A stretch of 64,000 nucleotides of DNA from positions 5,208,001-5,272,000 of the forward strand of contig OX485804.1 of NCBI GenBank assembly GCA_950295325.1, read 5' to 3'. Source of the stretch: Polytrichum commune. Its lineage: Eukaryota > Streptophyta > Polytrichopsida > Polytrichales > Polytrichaceae. The notes under the pieces were generated by a model. That model did no database searches. It was given only the letters and a program-made list of their open reading frames with translations, and was not told where the DNA came from. The position numbers and the translations under genes are program-made. Below are positions 1 through 10,887 of the stretch, piece by piece. Within the stretch, counting starts at the first letter, position 1. Each line of letters starts with the position of its first letter.

Positions 1-891
1 AGGTGTAGGTGCCGCCCTACCCAAAGTCTTCACAACTTTATTGGCACCACTTATATGGAGAACATGCTTTTATAGACAGATGTACCACAAATTAGAGTAG
101 CTTAAGCATTGTGCATTGTGCATCGTGTTGTGCATTGATTTTTACACTCAATAAATGCAATCTAAGTGGGTATGTAAGTAGATGTGTAGGTGTCGTCCTA
201 CCCAATGTCTTCACAACTTTATTGGCACTTTTTGAATGGAGATCATGCATTTACAGACAAATGTACCACAAGCTAGAGTAGCTTAAGCATGTGCATTGAT
301 TTCTACAATAAATAGATGCAATCTAAGTGGGTTTGTAAAGAGATTTGTAGGTATCGCCCCACCCAAAGTCTACACAACTTTGTTGGCATTTTTTATATGG
401 AGAGCATGCATTTACATACAAATGTACCACAAGCTAGAGTAGCTTAAGCATTGTGCATTATGCATCGTGTTGTGCATTGATTTTCACAATCAATAAATGA
501 AATCTAAGTGGGTGTGTAAGTAGATGTGTAGATTCCGCCCTACCCAACTTTATTGGCACTTCTTATATATATGGAGATCATGCATTTATAGACAAATGTA
601 CCACAAGCTAGAGTAGCTTGTGCATTGTGTTGTGCATTGATTTCTACAATCAATAGATGTAATCTAAGTGGGTATGTAAGTAGATGCGTAGGTGTCGCCC
701 TACCCAAAGTCTTCACAATTTTATTGGCACTTCTTATATGGAGATCATGCATTTATAGCCAAATGTACCACAAATTAGAGTAACTTAAGCATTGTGCATT
801 GTGCATCGTGTTGTGCATTTATGTTTACACTCAATAGATGCAATCTAAGTGGGTGTGTAATTAAGTAGATGTGTAGGTGTTGCCCTACCCA
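1..891. repeat. Satellite-like tandem array, block A
   Basis: About five head-to-tail monomers. Each contains a segment resembling gccctacccaaagtcttcac, a middle part with the words catgcattta and ccacaagctagagtagctt, a run of GTGCATT-like words, and an anchor gcaatctaagtgggt. The anchor falls near 157, 318, 499, 659 and 840, so monomer lengths alternate about 161, 181, 160 and 181 bp. The longer type carries an extra gcattgtgcat-type stretch. This gives a dimeric higher-order unit of about 341 bp. The array is cut by the left edge of the window and interrupted on the right by the inserted element at 892. No coding potential was seen; short ORFs here only reflect the repeat. Confidence 0.85.
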
Positions 892-1394
892 CACTAGTAG
901 GAAGACAGGTCTTTCCCCACACTTTCACAACACTAATCTAACACCTTTTAGTGACCAGCACACATGTCATGAAGGTTTGCAGCCACTGTGGAGGTAGTGT
1001 CATCCCGGACCAGTCCTATTTTTTAACAAATGAGTGTCAGAATTGTGTGGTGGTTTAAGACCTTTGACTGCGATGGTAATTAAGGATTTTGAAGGCCGTG
1101 GTAGGTAATTAATGATCTTGATCGCCGTGATAATTTATGATTATCACTTTAAAAGAGATATCCATTAGTAAGTTCACTTCTCACCTTCCAAACCTAGCCA
1201 TCCATAGGCACCTAGTTCCAAGGGCCTAGCCACCCACCTACCAAGGTAGGCTAAGCCAAGGGTGGGGGCCAAGGGGTTTGGTCCTTGAACCTCTTGGCTC
1301 CCACGTAGAGGTCTTAGCCACTAAGCCACCACTCCTCACATGATATAGGAGGAGTATTTAAAACATTCGTATATAGAGGCCCCAAGTTACTCTT

Positions 1395-1745
1395 TATTTT
1401 TTATTTACTGTATACAATATAATATCTACTATATACGGTATAATATTTACTATGCATTGTTTACTGTCTTCTATCTACGACATACTCTTTACTGGGTTTA
1501 TTTACTGTTTTTATATACTGTTTTTACTTACGGTTTGTATTAATTGTTTTTACTTACTGTTTTTATTTACTCTTTACAGTCTATTATTACTCTTTACAAC
1601 TTATTTTTACCATTTATTTTATTTTATTTTTTAATTACTATTTACCATCCATTGTCTACTATTTACTGTTTACTGTCTATTTAATATTTACTATTTACTG
1701 TCCATTATCTATTGTGAAATATTTACCATTTGCCATTGACTATTT
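1395..1745. repeat. Low-complexity TTTACTGT-type degenerate microsatellite
   Basis: A long pyrimidine- and AT-rich stretch made of degenerate repeats of TTTACTGTTTTTA, TTTACTATTTACC and similar words. It lies inside the CACTA-like element. The F/L/Y-rich 60-residue ORF read from it is a composition artefact. Confidence 0.7.
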
Positions 1746-1783
1746 GTTGGATGAATGTAATGTCTCTCTTCTACCTTAGTAGG

Positions 1784-1911
1784 TAATTAGGTAGGTGACT
1801 TCCTTCTAGGTCTAGATCTAGCTAGAAGATCTACAAAAGTAAACAAATTTGTTTACTTTTGTAGATCTTCTAGCTAGATCTAGACCTAGAAGATAGTCAC
1901 CTACCTAATTA
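1784..1911. repeat. 128-bp near-perfect palindrome, zero-length spacer
   Basis: The two 64-base arms are exact inverted copies around a centre between 1847 and 1848 (AAACAAA/TTTGTTT), except for two adjacent mismatched pairs (1801/1894 and 1802/1893). I checked it base by base. Outside the arms a weaker inverted match continues (aatgtctctctt near 1759 against aagagagaacatt ending near 1924). It sits inside the CACTA-like element. It could form a cruciform in DNA or a long hairpin if transcribed. Confidence 0.95.
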
Positions 1912-1956
1912 AAGAGAGAACATTCTTTCACGGACTTCGTGCATGTCATTAAAGTG

Positions 1957-1986
1957 ACACAACTCTTACACATGTAAGAGTTGTGT
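1957..1986. repeat. Short hairpin, 13-bp stem with 4-nt loop
   Basis: acacaactcttac (1957-1969) pairs with gtaagagttgtgt (1974-1986) around an acat loop. It lies in the right-hand part of the CACTA-like element; no function is assigned. Confidence 0.8.
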
Positions 1987-2088
1987 TGCGGAGCTCAAAA
2001 ATCGAGCGAAAGCTTAAAACTCCCACACAAAAGTTTTTTGTGTCATGGCCTTGTGTCGAAGAGACCGCCTTTCCTACTAGTGCTAGTG

Positions 2089-2530
2089 GGCCAAAGTCTT
2101 CACAAGTTTATTGGCATTATTTTTATGGAGATCATGCATTTACAAACAAATGTACCACAAGCTAGAGTAGCTTGAGCATCATGCATTGTGCATCGTGTTG
2201 TGCATTGATTTTTACAGTCAATAAATGCAATCTAAGTGGGTATGTAAGTAAATGTGTAGGTGCCGCCCTACCCAAAGACTTCACAACTTTATTCGCACTT
2301 CTAATAGATTTCTACAATCGATAGATGCAATCTAAGTGGGTACGTAAGGAGATGTGTAGGTATCACCCTACCCAAAGCCTTCACAACTTTATTGGTACTT
2401 CTTATATATATGGAGATCATGCATATGTAGATGAACGTACCGCAAGCTAGAGTAGCTTAAGCATTGTGCATCGTGTTTTGCATTGATTTTTACACTTAAT
2501 AGATGCAATCTAAGTGGTATGTAAGTAGAT
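2089..2530. repeat. Satellite-like tandem array, block B
   Basis: The block-A monomer resumes after the inserted element, with anchors (gcaatctaagtgg) near 2227, 2327 and 2504. The middle monomer is internally deleted to about 100 bp. The repeat ends near 2530, where unrelated AT-rich sequence starts (ataacaacattattaaag). Confidence 0.75.
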
Positions 2531-3235
2531 GTGAGAATAACAACATTATTAAAGTATTAAACTGATTTACAAAAGTGCACTGGAAGAATGAGTTAATTTT
2601 GGATGGGGTCGCTTTTGATATAATTAACTAAAACTGAAAGTATTTTTACTCACATACATTTTTCTTTTATGTATTCATGGGCTCGTATTGAGCCTCTTAG
2701 AAAGTTGAGCGTCGCCATGTAAGATCAAGCCTTTCTCACATGGTGACACACATTGCTCATTTGCTAGTTTTCGTCCAACTTGTCTTGCACTAAAATGCAC
2801 ACTCCACCCAATAAAAATATTGAGCCAATATCACATTTCCATGAATTGTATATAAGGCGTTGGAAGCAAGCAATGGGATGTAACTTGTGGTTCCAAAATA
2901 ATCACAAATACTAGTTGTTAGGCACCATTAGATAGACTATTCAAGAAGCATTTTCTCCCATGCCAAAGGTGGGGCATGCTGTCCAATTGGGTAGCAAAAT
3001 GGATGCCCCCATGTGCCCACAACGATTCACGAGAACTTCTCACTGAAAATTCCATAAATATTTGAAATACGATTCAAATAATCTCAATGGGTTGGCTTCT
3101 AGATCTACTTTGATTTGCTAACCTAAAGAGATGATCAAATTATTGATTGAATCACTCTAGGTACCCAAACGCACCAAAGTGTCCACAATAGGTGCAATTA
3201 CCTTAAGTGTTGCCTTAATTACCTTAATTACCAAA
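2531..3235. other. Non-coding interval inside the satellite region
   Basis: AT-rich unique-looking sequence between two satellite blocks. I see no ORF above background, no RNA gene and no terminal inverted repeats, so I cannot say whether it is inserted DNA. Confidence 0.5.
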
Positions 3236-3990
3236 GTGCTAATAAATATATGAGCATTTTTTATATGGACATCATATAATTACAAACAAATGCACCACAA
3301 GCTAGAGTAGTTTGAGCATTGTGATTGTGCATCGTGTTGTGCACTCTTCTCTAGGAGTTCATGGACCTAATATAAGTTTGCATATGGGTAAAAAGTCACC
3401 TTACTCAAATCCCTCACAAATATATGGGCATTTTTTATTTGGAGATCACACAATTACAAACAAGTGTACCGCGAGCTAGAGTAGCTTGTGCATCGTGTTG
3501 TGAAATGTTCTCTAGGAGTTCCAAATGGACATTTTCTAAGTTTGCATACATTAGGTAAAGGTGTAGGTGCCGCCCTACCCAAAGTCTTCACAACTTTATT
3601 GGCACTTTTTATATGGAGATCATGCATTTATAGGCAAATGTACTACAAATTAGAGTAGCTTAAGCATTGTGCATTGTGCATCATGTTGTGCATTGATTTT
3701 TACACTCAATAGATTCAATCTAAGTGGGTGTGTAATTAAGTAGATGTGTAGGTGTCGTCCTACCCAAAGTCTTCACAAGTTTATTGACATTATTTTTATG
3801 GAGATCATGCATTTACAAACAAATGTACTACAAGCTAGAGTACATTAAGCATTGTGGATTGTACATCGTGTTGTGCATTGATTTTTACACTCAATAAATG
3901 CAATCTAAGTGGGTATGTAAGTAGATGTGTAGGTGTCGCCCTACCCAAAGTCTTCGCAACTTTATTGGCACTTGCTTAAGGGAGATCATG
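3236..3990. repeat. Satellite-like tandem array, block C (first part diverged)
   Basis: Two diverged monomers (about 3240-3545) keep the ccacaagctagagtag and gtgcatcgtgttgtgca words but end in a different segment (ctctaggagttc). Two or more standard monomers follow, with anchors near 3714 and 3900 (186 bp apart). The block ends near 3985. Confidence 0.75.
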
Positions 3991-5714
3991 CATTCACATA
4001 TTATGTGCCACAAACTACAATAATTGCGGATGGAGGAAATTATCCCCATTGAGCTTTTGAGGTGGAGGGATCTAAGTTACTCATATGATAAGGGCTGGAG
4101 CCCATGATGTGCCACCCTTAGGCAACATGAGAAAATGTTTTTGAACCCGACCAAAATATGTTGCCTGCCCCGCCCGACTTCATTAAAGTTGCCCACCTTG
4201 TCCGGAAAACCCATATTGAGTGCACCTCAACTTCCATGTCCTAAATCCAATATAAATGTTTACTTCCACTTAGTACATAACCAACTGACTTGGATTTCTT
4301 TCTTGAAGTGAAGTCGTCAATAAAGTAGGTAATTAACTTGGAAGTTAGATATATGAAAAAAATCTCATTAGCAATGAAGTGATAACTTTTTTACTTATTA
4401 TTAGAAAGGGCCTTTGTCATTATAAAACTAGTATGATTAAATAATATTATAAATTTAGCTTAGTCATTTCAAAAAATCAAAGCCTTCCCCTTGCACAAGT
4501 AAATTTCTACAAGTATTCATACAAAATCAAACTAATTAAGTGCAATTGAATGTTATTGAGAGTAATTAAGCATAGGGAAACATTGTGGGGAACATCGAAA
4601 TCCACTCCCAGCTGGTTCTTTATGATTATATAAAAGTGCTAAATCTCCACAGTCTCCTTTAATAATATGGGGATAGGATAGTTGGAATAAATTTTGGGAG
4701 GAAATAGATGTGGGTACGAATCCCGTTGTCCGCATTTGCATTTGTGTGACAATAAATGGTCACTTTCACACAAATATTTTGTTTTTGAGCATCCTGACAA
4801 TCAAGTCCCTTAAGTTTCTCCTCAACTTTAAAACACTAAACCATTGCACCGTTAAAACATTGAATGTGTGTTAAACACTGGTAGAATGTGAATATTTACT
4901 TGTATGTGGTCCCCAATGCGATATGCTTTGCCATGTTTGACATAACCATAATTAGCTTGTGCATTCATACTTCACTAAATAGTCCCAGTACTATGGGCCA
5001 CGGTAATTTTCTAGAGCACACGCTAATTTTTTTCATAATAAGAATTCATGCGGGCCACATTACTTTTGAACCCATACTAAATCTCTAGTAGAAAATTAGT
5101 CTGCATTGCATTTATTTACTTTTAAAAGACAATTAACATGGGTGACTATTTTATTTTGTGCTACTTTTGTCCTATAAAGAAAAATTGATGTATTAGTTGG
5201 AAGTCTTCAATGAAGAGTTAGGGAAGACCCTGGGTCTTGGACCCATGATAACTCCACCTTCACTAGAAAATTATTGTGGCCCACACTAGTTATTTTCATG
5301 CTAATTTTCCACCCACACCGATAGGACTAATTAGTAGTGTGGTGACAAAAACTATGTTTGGGTCTAAGTTAGTAAGGTAGGTGGATCTTAAGTGACTAAT
5401 TCTCTTAATCGGACCCCTAGATTTGATTGATACGTGGTTCCATGAGGATCAAAGAGCAAACATCATAAAGACACGTGCCTAAAGAGATTGGACTGCATCT
5501 TCAAATATCAATAACTACTCTACACTCAACAATGAAGACAATTGGAAGGACCTATGCACTTCCAATAACTATATAAGGGAGGTCCGATTTTTGTAGATGT
5601 TTCATTGTAGATTTGCTAATGCAACACGAGTTTGGTTGTGTAAATCTAATCGGTAGAAGTTGGAGAACATGAAGAAAGGAACCAAATAACACCCCACATA
5701 CCTTATGTTGGTTG
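3991..5714. other. Intergenic, no gene seen
   Basis: AT-rich sequence with no ORF beyond chance length and no recognisable mobile-element structure. A few tagtagaaaat-like words (near 5087 and 5263) resemble CACTA termini, but I could not pair them into an element. Confidence 0.5.
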
Positions 5715-5980
5715 GATGTGTAGGTGTCGTCCTACCCTACATCCTCACAAGTTTATCATGGGCATTTTTCTATTCTGAAGATCATGGATTTACAGGCAGA
5801 TGTACCGCAAGCTACATCGTGGTGTGCACTTGGGCTTAGGTTTTTGTTCACGGGCCCCATTGTCTGTAAGTTAGATATTGTATAAGTGCTGCCCTCCCCA
5901 AAGTCTCACAGGTTTTTGGGCAATTTTTATGGAGATCGTGCATTTGCACACAAGGGTACCACAAGCTCTATCATCTGCGA
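5715..5980. repeat. Diverged satellite monomers
   Basis: Two degraded copies of the left-hand satellite: gtaggtgtcgtcctaccc, tcctcacaagttta, gagatcatg.atttaca, accgcaagcta near 5715-5815, and a similar order near 5885-5975. They lie 1.7 kb away from the main array, so the array was once larger or seeded outliers. Confidence 0.6.
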
Positions 5981-6451
5981 GATTTGATTGTTGTTGGTTA
6001 GATTTAGGGTTTTGTGCAGTTTTGTGGGTATGGAAGTAGGTAGTCTTGACGTGGTGTGATCCAGCAAGAGCGTTTTGTGTGATACCTTGAACATAAATTT
6101 TAAAAAGAGAGATCAACCTGTTGACGAGTTGAAAGGCAAATTTCATAGCCTCTGCAATTCGGTGGTCAGGTGGAGGGATTTTGCCTTACTTGAATGTGAA
6201 CCTTCACTCAACACTTATTTTGCCTCACTCACCATCGAGGTCTTTTTTGCAGATTAAGGCTGGTTCAAATGCCCGAACTTGTATAGAAAGTGTCTTCGGA
6301 TCTCGTTCTGGAAGCAGGGGAACTTAGGCTTTGAGTGTCTTTCTCTTTCGAGGCCAGGTTGGGTGTCGATTTGAGCTCCCGATTCATCACAGGTACAATC
6401 CTCATTATGATTGCTTCTTGCTTCTTGCATTTTACAGACTAGCGATAAGCT

Positions 6452-8150
6452 GAAGGTGAAACAATTCAACCTCTCTGTGTGTTCTTGTGTTTGTGGTAGT
6501 AGTTTCAACTGGGCTAATTTTGTTGATGGTGGGCAAGCTGATACCCATTCCATTTCATCCCGAAGGAACCAACTTTGGGTTGTATGTATTTTCGTATTTT
6601 CGTGTTGTTTTTGGGAGCTTCTCTGTAGAGTTTACTAGGCTCACCGAAGATGGATCTGTTATCCCAGTTGGGAAGATGGTGATCTCTTCGTAGTTCTTTC
6701 ATGTTCTTTGGTGTTTATTCTATGTGAAAGTAGTGCGGTGAGTATTCTTTGGGGAGATCGTGGGCAAATTCGATGGAGATCCTAGCGTTTCCAAGTCCAA
6801 CCGGTCACATGTTGATATCTTTCCCTTTTCCTTCATTAGTTAGTAAGGTGTATTCTACAGATTCCTCTGAAATCATCAACCTGCCCATATGTACGTAGCA
6901 ACCGGATCTCCCCGTTCGTGGGTGGTGATATCAGCAACCAGTTTTCGTTCTGTTTGAAAAAGTAGTTGGCATACTTCAGAGTTGTCGAAGCTGTAGAGTG
7001 CTGCAATCCTTGTAAGAACTTGGATTTGGTGTGCTGACCCCCCGCTGGCCGATGATTGGGCATTCACATGGGGAAGCGCAGGCTGTATTACACTCTACAT
7101 ACTCCCTATGTTTTTTCCAAATTGTTTAGAGACGTGAGTAGTCTCGTACCTTGCCGAAAATTCAGGAGTTAATCTCATCGCCTAGAGGTGATTAAGACTA
7201 CTTCAAGAGCGTGCTTTTGGACAGTGTAAGCCAATGATTTGTCAAATTTGTTCTCGACTTCCAACCGAAACAAACTGTATTCTGTCAAGCACAATCCGGC
7301 TGTGTTTCGATACATGAGGCAGTCAGTGTCGACTTTTCTTGTCGGAGATGGCATGTTTGATTACTATTGCCATATATGGTAGAATTTGAGAGGTAACATA
7401 CGTCGTATGAATTTCCGCATGAGTTTACAGTAATCGTAGTGTGCTGATGTTAGATTCTCAGGCTGTAGTGAAGAATGGACCCCCAACGGACAACTAGAAG
7501 GTCATGTGTTACGATCAGATTGCATTATGTGATCAAGATATAGACTCCGTTTTAGGTTCAAGAATTTGAGGTGAAACAATTCACCTTCTCTGTATGTTTC
7601 TGTGTTTGTGATAGTGGTTGTAACAAAGTTAATTGTTGTTGACGATCGGCACGCTGATGCCCACCCCATTTCATCCGCAAGGAAGCAACTTTGGATTGTA
7701 CATATTTCCGTGTTTTCATGTTGCTTTTTGGAGCTTTTTTGTAGAGTTTACTAAGCTCACCAAAGATAGATCTATTCCCAATTGGGAAGATGGTGGTCTC
7801 TTTGAAGTTCTCTCATATCCTTTGGTATTCATTCTATGTGAAAGTAGTCGTCACTGGTGAGAGCACCAACCTATTTTCGTCCTTTGTGAAATAGTGGCCA
7901 ACAAATGTTAGAAATAGAGGCAATCAATGTTGATTTTTCTAGCTAGAGATGGTATGTTGGATTGTTATTGCCATACATGATTGAAATTGGGTAGTATGTA
8001 TTTCCCACATGAGTTACAGTAATAATATTGTGCTTAGCTCAAATTCTTTGGTTGGTAGTGAAGAACGGACCCTGAACAGACACTGAAAAGTCATGTGTTA
8101 TGATCAGATTGGACTATGTGATCAAGATACAGACTCTATTTTAGGGTCAA
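6452..8150. repeat. Old imperfect tandem duplication of non-coding DNA
   Basis: 6452-6738 and 7570-7853 are homologous along their whole length (for example ggtgaaacaattca, ccatttcatcc, ggaagcaactttgg against ggaaccaactttgg, tctatgtgaaagtagt). A second homologous pair follows in the same order: 7318-7560 against 7918-8150 (both contain gtcatgtgtta.gatcagattg.a.tatgtgatcaagata). So a block of roughly 1.1 kb (6450-7560) was duplicated in tandem, and the second copy has lost about half a kilobase. The copies carry indels and neither keeps a long ORF. Confidence 0.75.
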
Positions 8151-10887
8151 AGTTGTAGAAATAATTGGGAGGGTGTATGTCATTGTTTCAAGAGAAAGAG
8201 AACCTTCACTTCAACCTATGTTACATTTTGTATCTCAAGTTTGATTCTGAAACTTGAAATGACAATCTGCCTGATTCGCAGTTGAGGCAGGTAGTCTTGG
8301 CATTACGTAATCTTCATCCTCTGCATCTGTACTCAAATGAGGATAGAGGCATCATAATTGAGAGGGTGTGTTGTTTGGATCATACTGATTGGCTTTTGAG
8401 CGACAACTCATCATGCATGTGAGGGTTCTGAAGGCTAGGGCTTTGTTTACCTTTTGCTCTTTGCTTAAAATACTGGAAGAATATGATAGGTTGGAATTCT
8501 AGAGACTTTGTAGCACGATTGAGAAACAAAATCTTTCGCATACCTCGCAAACTCTTAGATTTCCAAGAAAATGGCTACCTCACATCTCTTGGGAAAGTCT
8601 TCCGGTAGTAGTGGGTGCGTCACGGTTTTGTGAGCTTCTCCGTGTCTTGTGGGCGACCTCTTTGGTTAGCTCTTACGTAGTCCCTTCTTGGTGTTTGTAA
8701 GGATGCATGTGGATTGAAACTCAAGTTGATTTGGATTATGACTTGTCGTAAGGAGTTGATCAGGATTGAAGCCGAGGCAGTCAATGCCTCTCTTCTTTTC
8801 CGATTTTGACACTTTTGTGTCTTCTCCTTGCTCTAACTTGAGGGATGTCCACGTTGTGTGGAGTACATGTTGGGTCAAAGGTGGATTGTTTAATGACTCA
8901 AGCAAGGTGAAATGTTTTAGTTCTAGGGTTTAGGGTGGGCGAGCTTTTGGGTTACTTCTAGCGTAGTCCCTTAGTAGTGATTGCAAGAATGCCAATGGAT
9001 TGAGTGTAGAGTTGATATGGACTACGACTCGAGTTGCGAGGGCAACTCCAAAATTTGATTGGGATTGTAGCCTAGGTGGCTACTACATCTTTTGAATAGC
9101 ACAATACTTATAGTTCGTAGTATCATGGTAGTTTCAACATTTTGCATTTTTGGATGTTAGTTATTTCTAGGTTTTAGTGAACGTTGTTGGAACACCATAG
9201 CAATGTCACCTCAAAGTTGATTCAATGAATTGGTGTTGAAATACTCGGTATCAAAGATTTTGAGTATGAAGTCCATATTTTGGCTATGATCTAGGGTTTT
9301 GCAATAGATGAACCGTTCCTTGGAATGAGAAGCATGAGTCTTGTATTGGACTGCATCTCATGGCACTAAGTGGGTTATAGATAGTTGATCATTTTGATTC
9401 TAGTTGTTGGTGCCATAAACCCAATAGATGACTTGTCCGTCTCAATTTCCAGTGGCCGCTTGGAAGAATGTTGAAACCTCATTTGAAGTTAGATGGTCAG
9501 AAGTCCAATTCAAATTTGGAGACATATTGTGAGGGATTAAGGCTTGGTTATTCATACAATGTACCCCACTCATGGTATGATGCAAACACTAATGTTTGCG
9601 AAATGCTACATCTTAAAGCATGTTTAGTGTTGATTTGTATGAGATCTATATTTCCCGAAATGTTTACAAAATTTTATATTTTCATGGCTTGAGGAATATG
9701 TTTGGGGCCTAGCATTGTGAATCCAACTTCGTTTTGTTATTGGCTCAACAATGATGTTGAACCATGTTTTAGTGAAAGTTTTTATTTATTTTACCTATTT
9801 AAATTTAAATTTTAAATAATTTTGTGCTACTTTGTTATTTCCTTTATGAATTAGATGGAGATAACATTCAAAGGACGAGATTGCAATGTTGGTAGATAGG
9901 CAGAGCATGAGTTGTTACGTAAAGTGTGGACATGGTCTTCGTTCCCTTGTTTTGATGAATGAATGCGTTGCCTACAACTACAAGTTAAAATGAATAGTTG
10001 ACCCACTACCAATTTCTTGAGTTTTGTTGATTTGTCCTTATTTCTTCTAATGATTGTGGCATGCCAACTCTTTAGTTGCTCAATAAAGTCCAAATGCTCA
10101 TTGTACACTGATCCAAGCAATCCATAACCCCCCAATAAAACCATTGCATTTGTATAGCCTTGTATAGTTTTTCTAGAAGTGAACGACTCGCTTTGGTTGA
10201 ACTAGCTAAATTTTGCATGTTGTGCTTTACTTGGATTTAAGGGGTTCATTTATAACCATTGACAGTTGTTCGCTTTTAGTATCTCGTATGTCTTCTGTTG
10301 CGGGTGTGAGTTGTGTTGATGCACTTCATGTTTATTTTATTATTTGGTAATGTGAAGCTTGTCGGGTGGGTTTATGCATAAATTGTGGTTGAGATGTTGA
10401 GAAAGGCGATTCCTCTCATGTGCCAATTTAATCATCTATCCTTTTGCAATCAATCACCAACATCCGATTTTATTTGTGTTAATATGTATTGCTCGTGCAT
10501 AAGTTGTACCTCATCTCCTAATGGTTGCCAATTTTGTAACTTTTCTTTGGCTTAGTACATTGCAAGTGCTCAAGATGTTACTATGAATGATGATGACCAA
10601 TAATTCTCACATGTTGTTTTCAACTCTTTGTGGGTTGGGTACTATAAGTTGTCGCCAACTCCTTGCCATCGTAATAACCGCCCCCATCTTTTCCAAGTGA
10701 AGTGGCACATTTTTTTGTGATGTCGTGTGTAATAATTTTGGGAAATGAAAGTCTAATGGTTAGAAAGAGCTTGTAGTTTAGGGTGAGTAGCATAACCAAT
10801 CACAATGAATTTGGTTCTTAAGAAATCTTTTTGAAGGGTGGACATAATTCCTTAACTCTAGAGCGTGTTGATTAATGGTGCAGTGAA
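8151..10887. other. Upstream intergenic region of the giant gene; no gene seen
   Basis: No convincing coding exon, RNA gene or transposon end is visible. The region just before the next start codon reads ttaatggtgcagtgaaATG. That could be a 3' splice acceptor (gtgcag) for a 5'-UTR intron, but no donor can be assigned. No TATA box can be chosen with confidence. Confidence 0.45.

Larger units (their letters stand above)
892..2088. mobile_element. Non-autonomous CACTA-like DNA element inserted in the satellite
   Basis: The element begins CACTAGTAGGAA (892-903) and its right end holds the inverted match TTCCTACTAGTG (2071-2082). The similarity runs loosely on for about 25 bases. The satellite is interrupted exactly here: it reads up to gccctaccca before the element and resumes at ccaaagtcttcac (2091) after it. 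There is no transposase ORF. The interior holds a T-rich TTTACTGT-like stretch, a large palindrome and a smaller hairpin. The right edge is ambiguous because an extra ctagtggg lies between the inverted terminus and the resumed satellite, so the 3-bp target duplication (possibly CCA) is uncertain. Confidence 0.6.

Noticed and set aside
1452-1634. 60-codon hydrophobic ORF that resembles a membrane peptide
   Set aside because: It comes from the TTTACTGT-type low-complexity tract; phenylalanine, leucine and tyrosine content follows base composition.
4870-5340. Possible CACTA-type element with tagtagaaaat and cactagaaaat words
   Set aside because: The candidate ends do not form a proper inverted pair and no 3-bp target duplication could be found.
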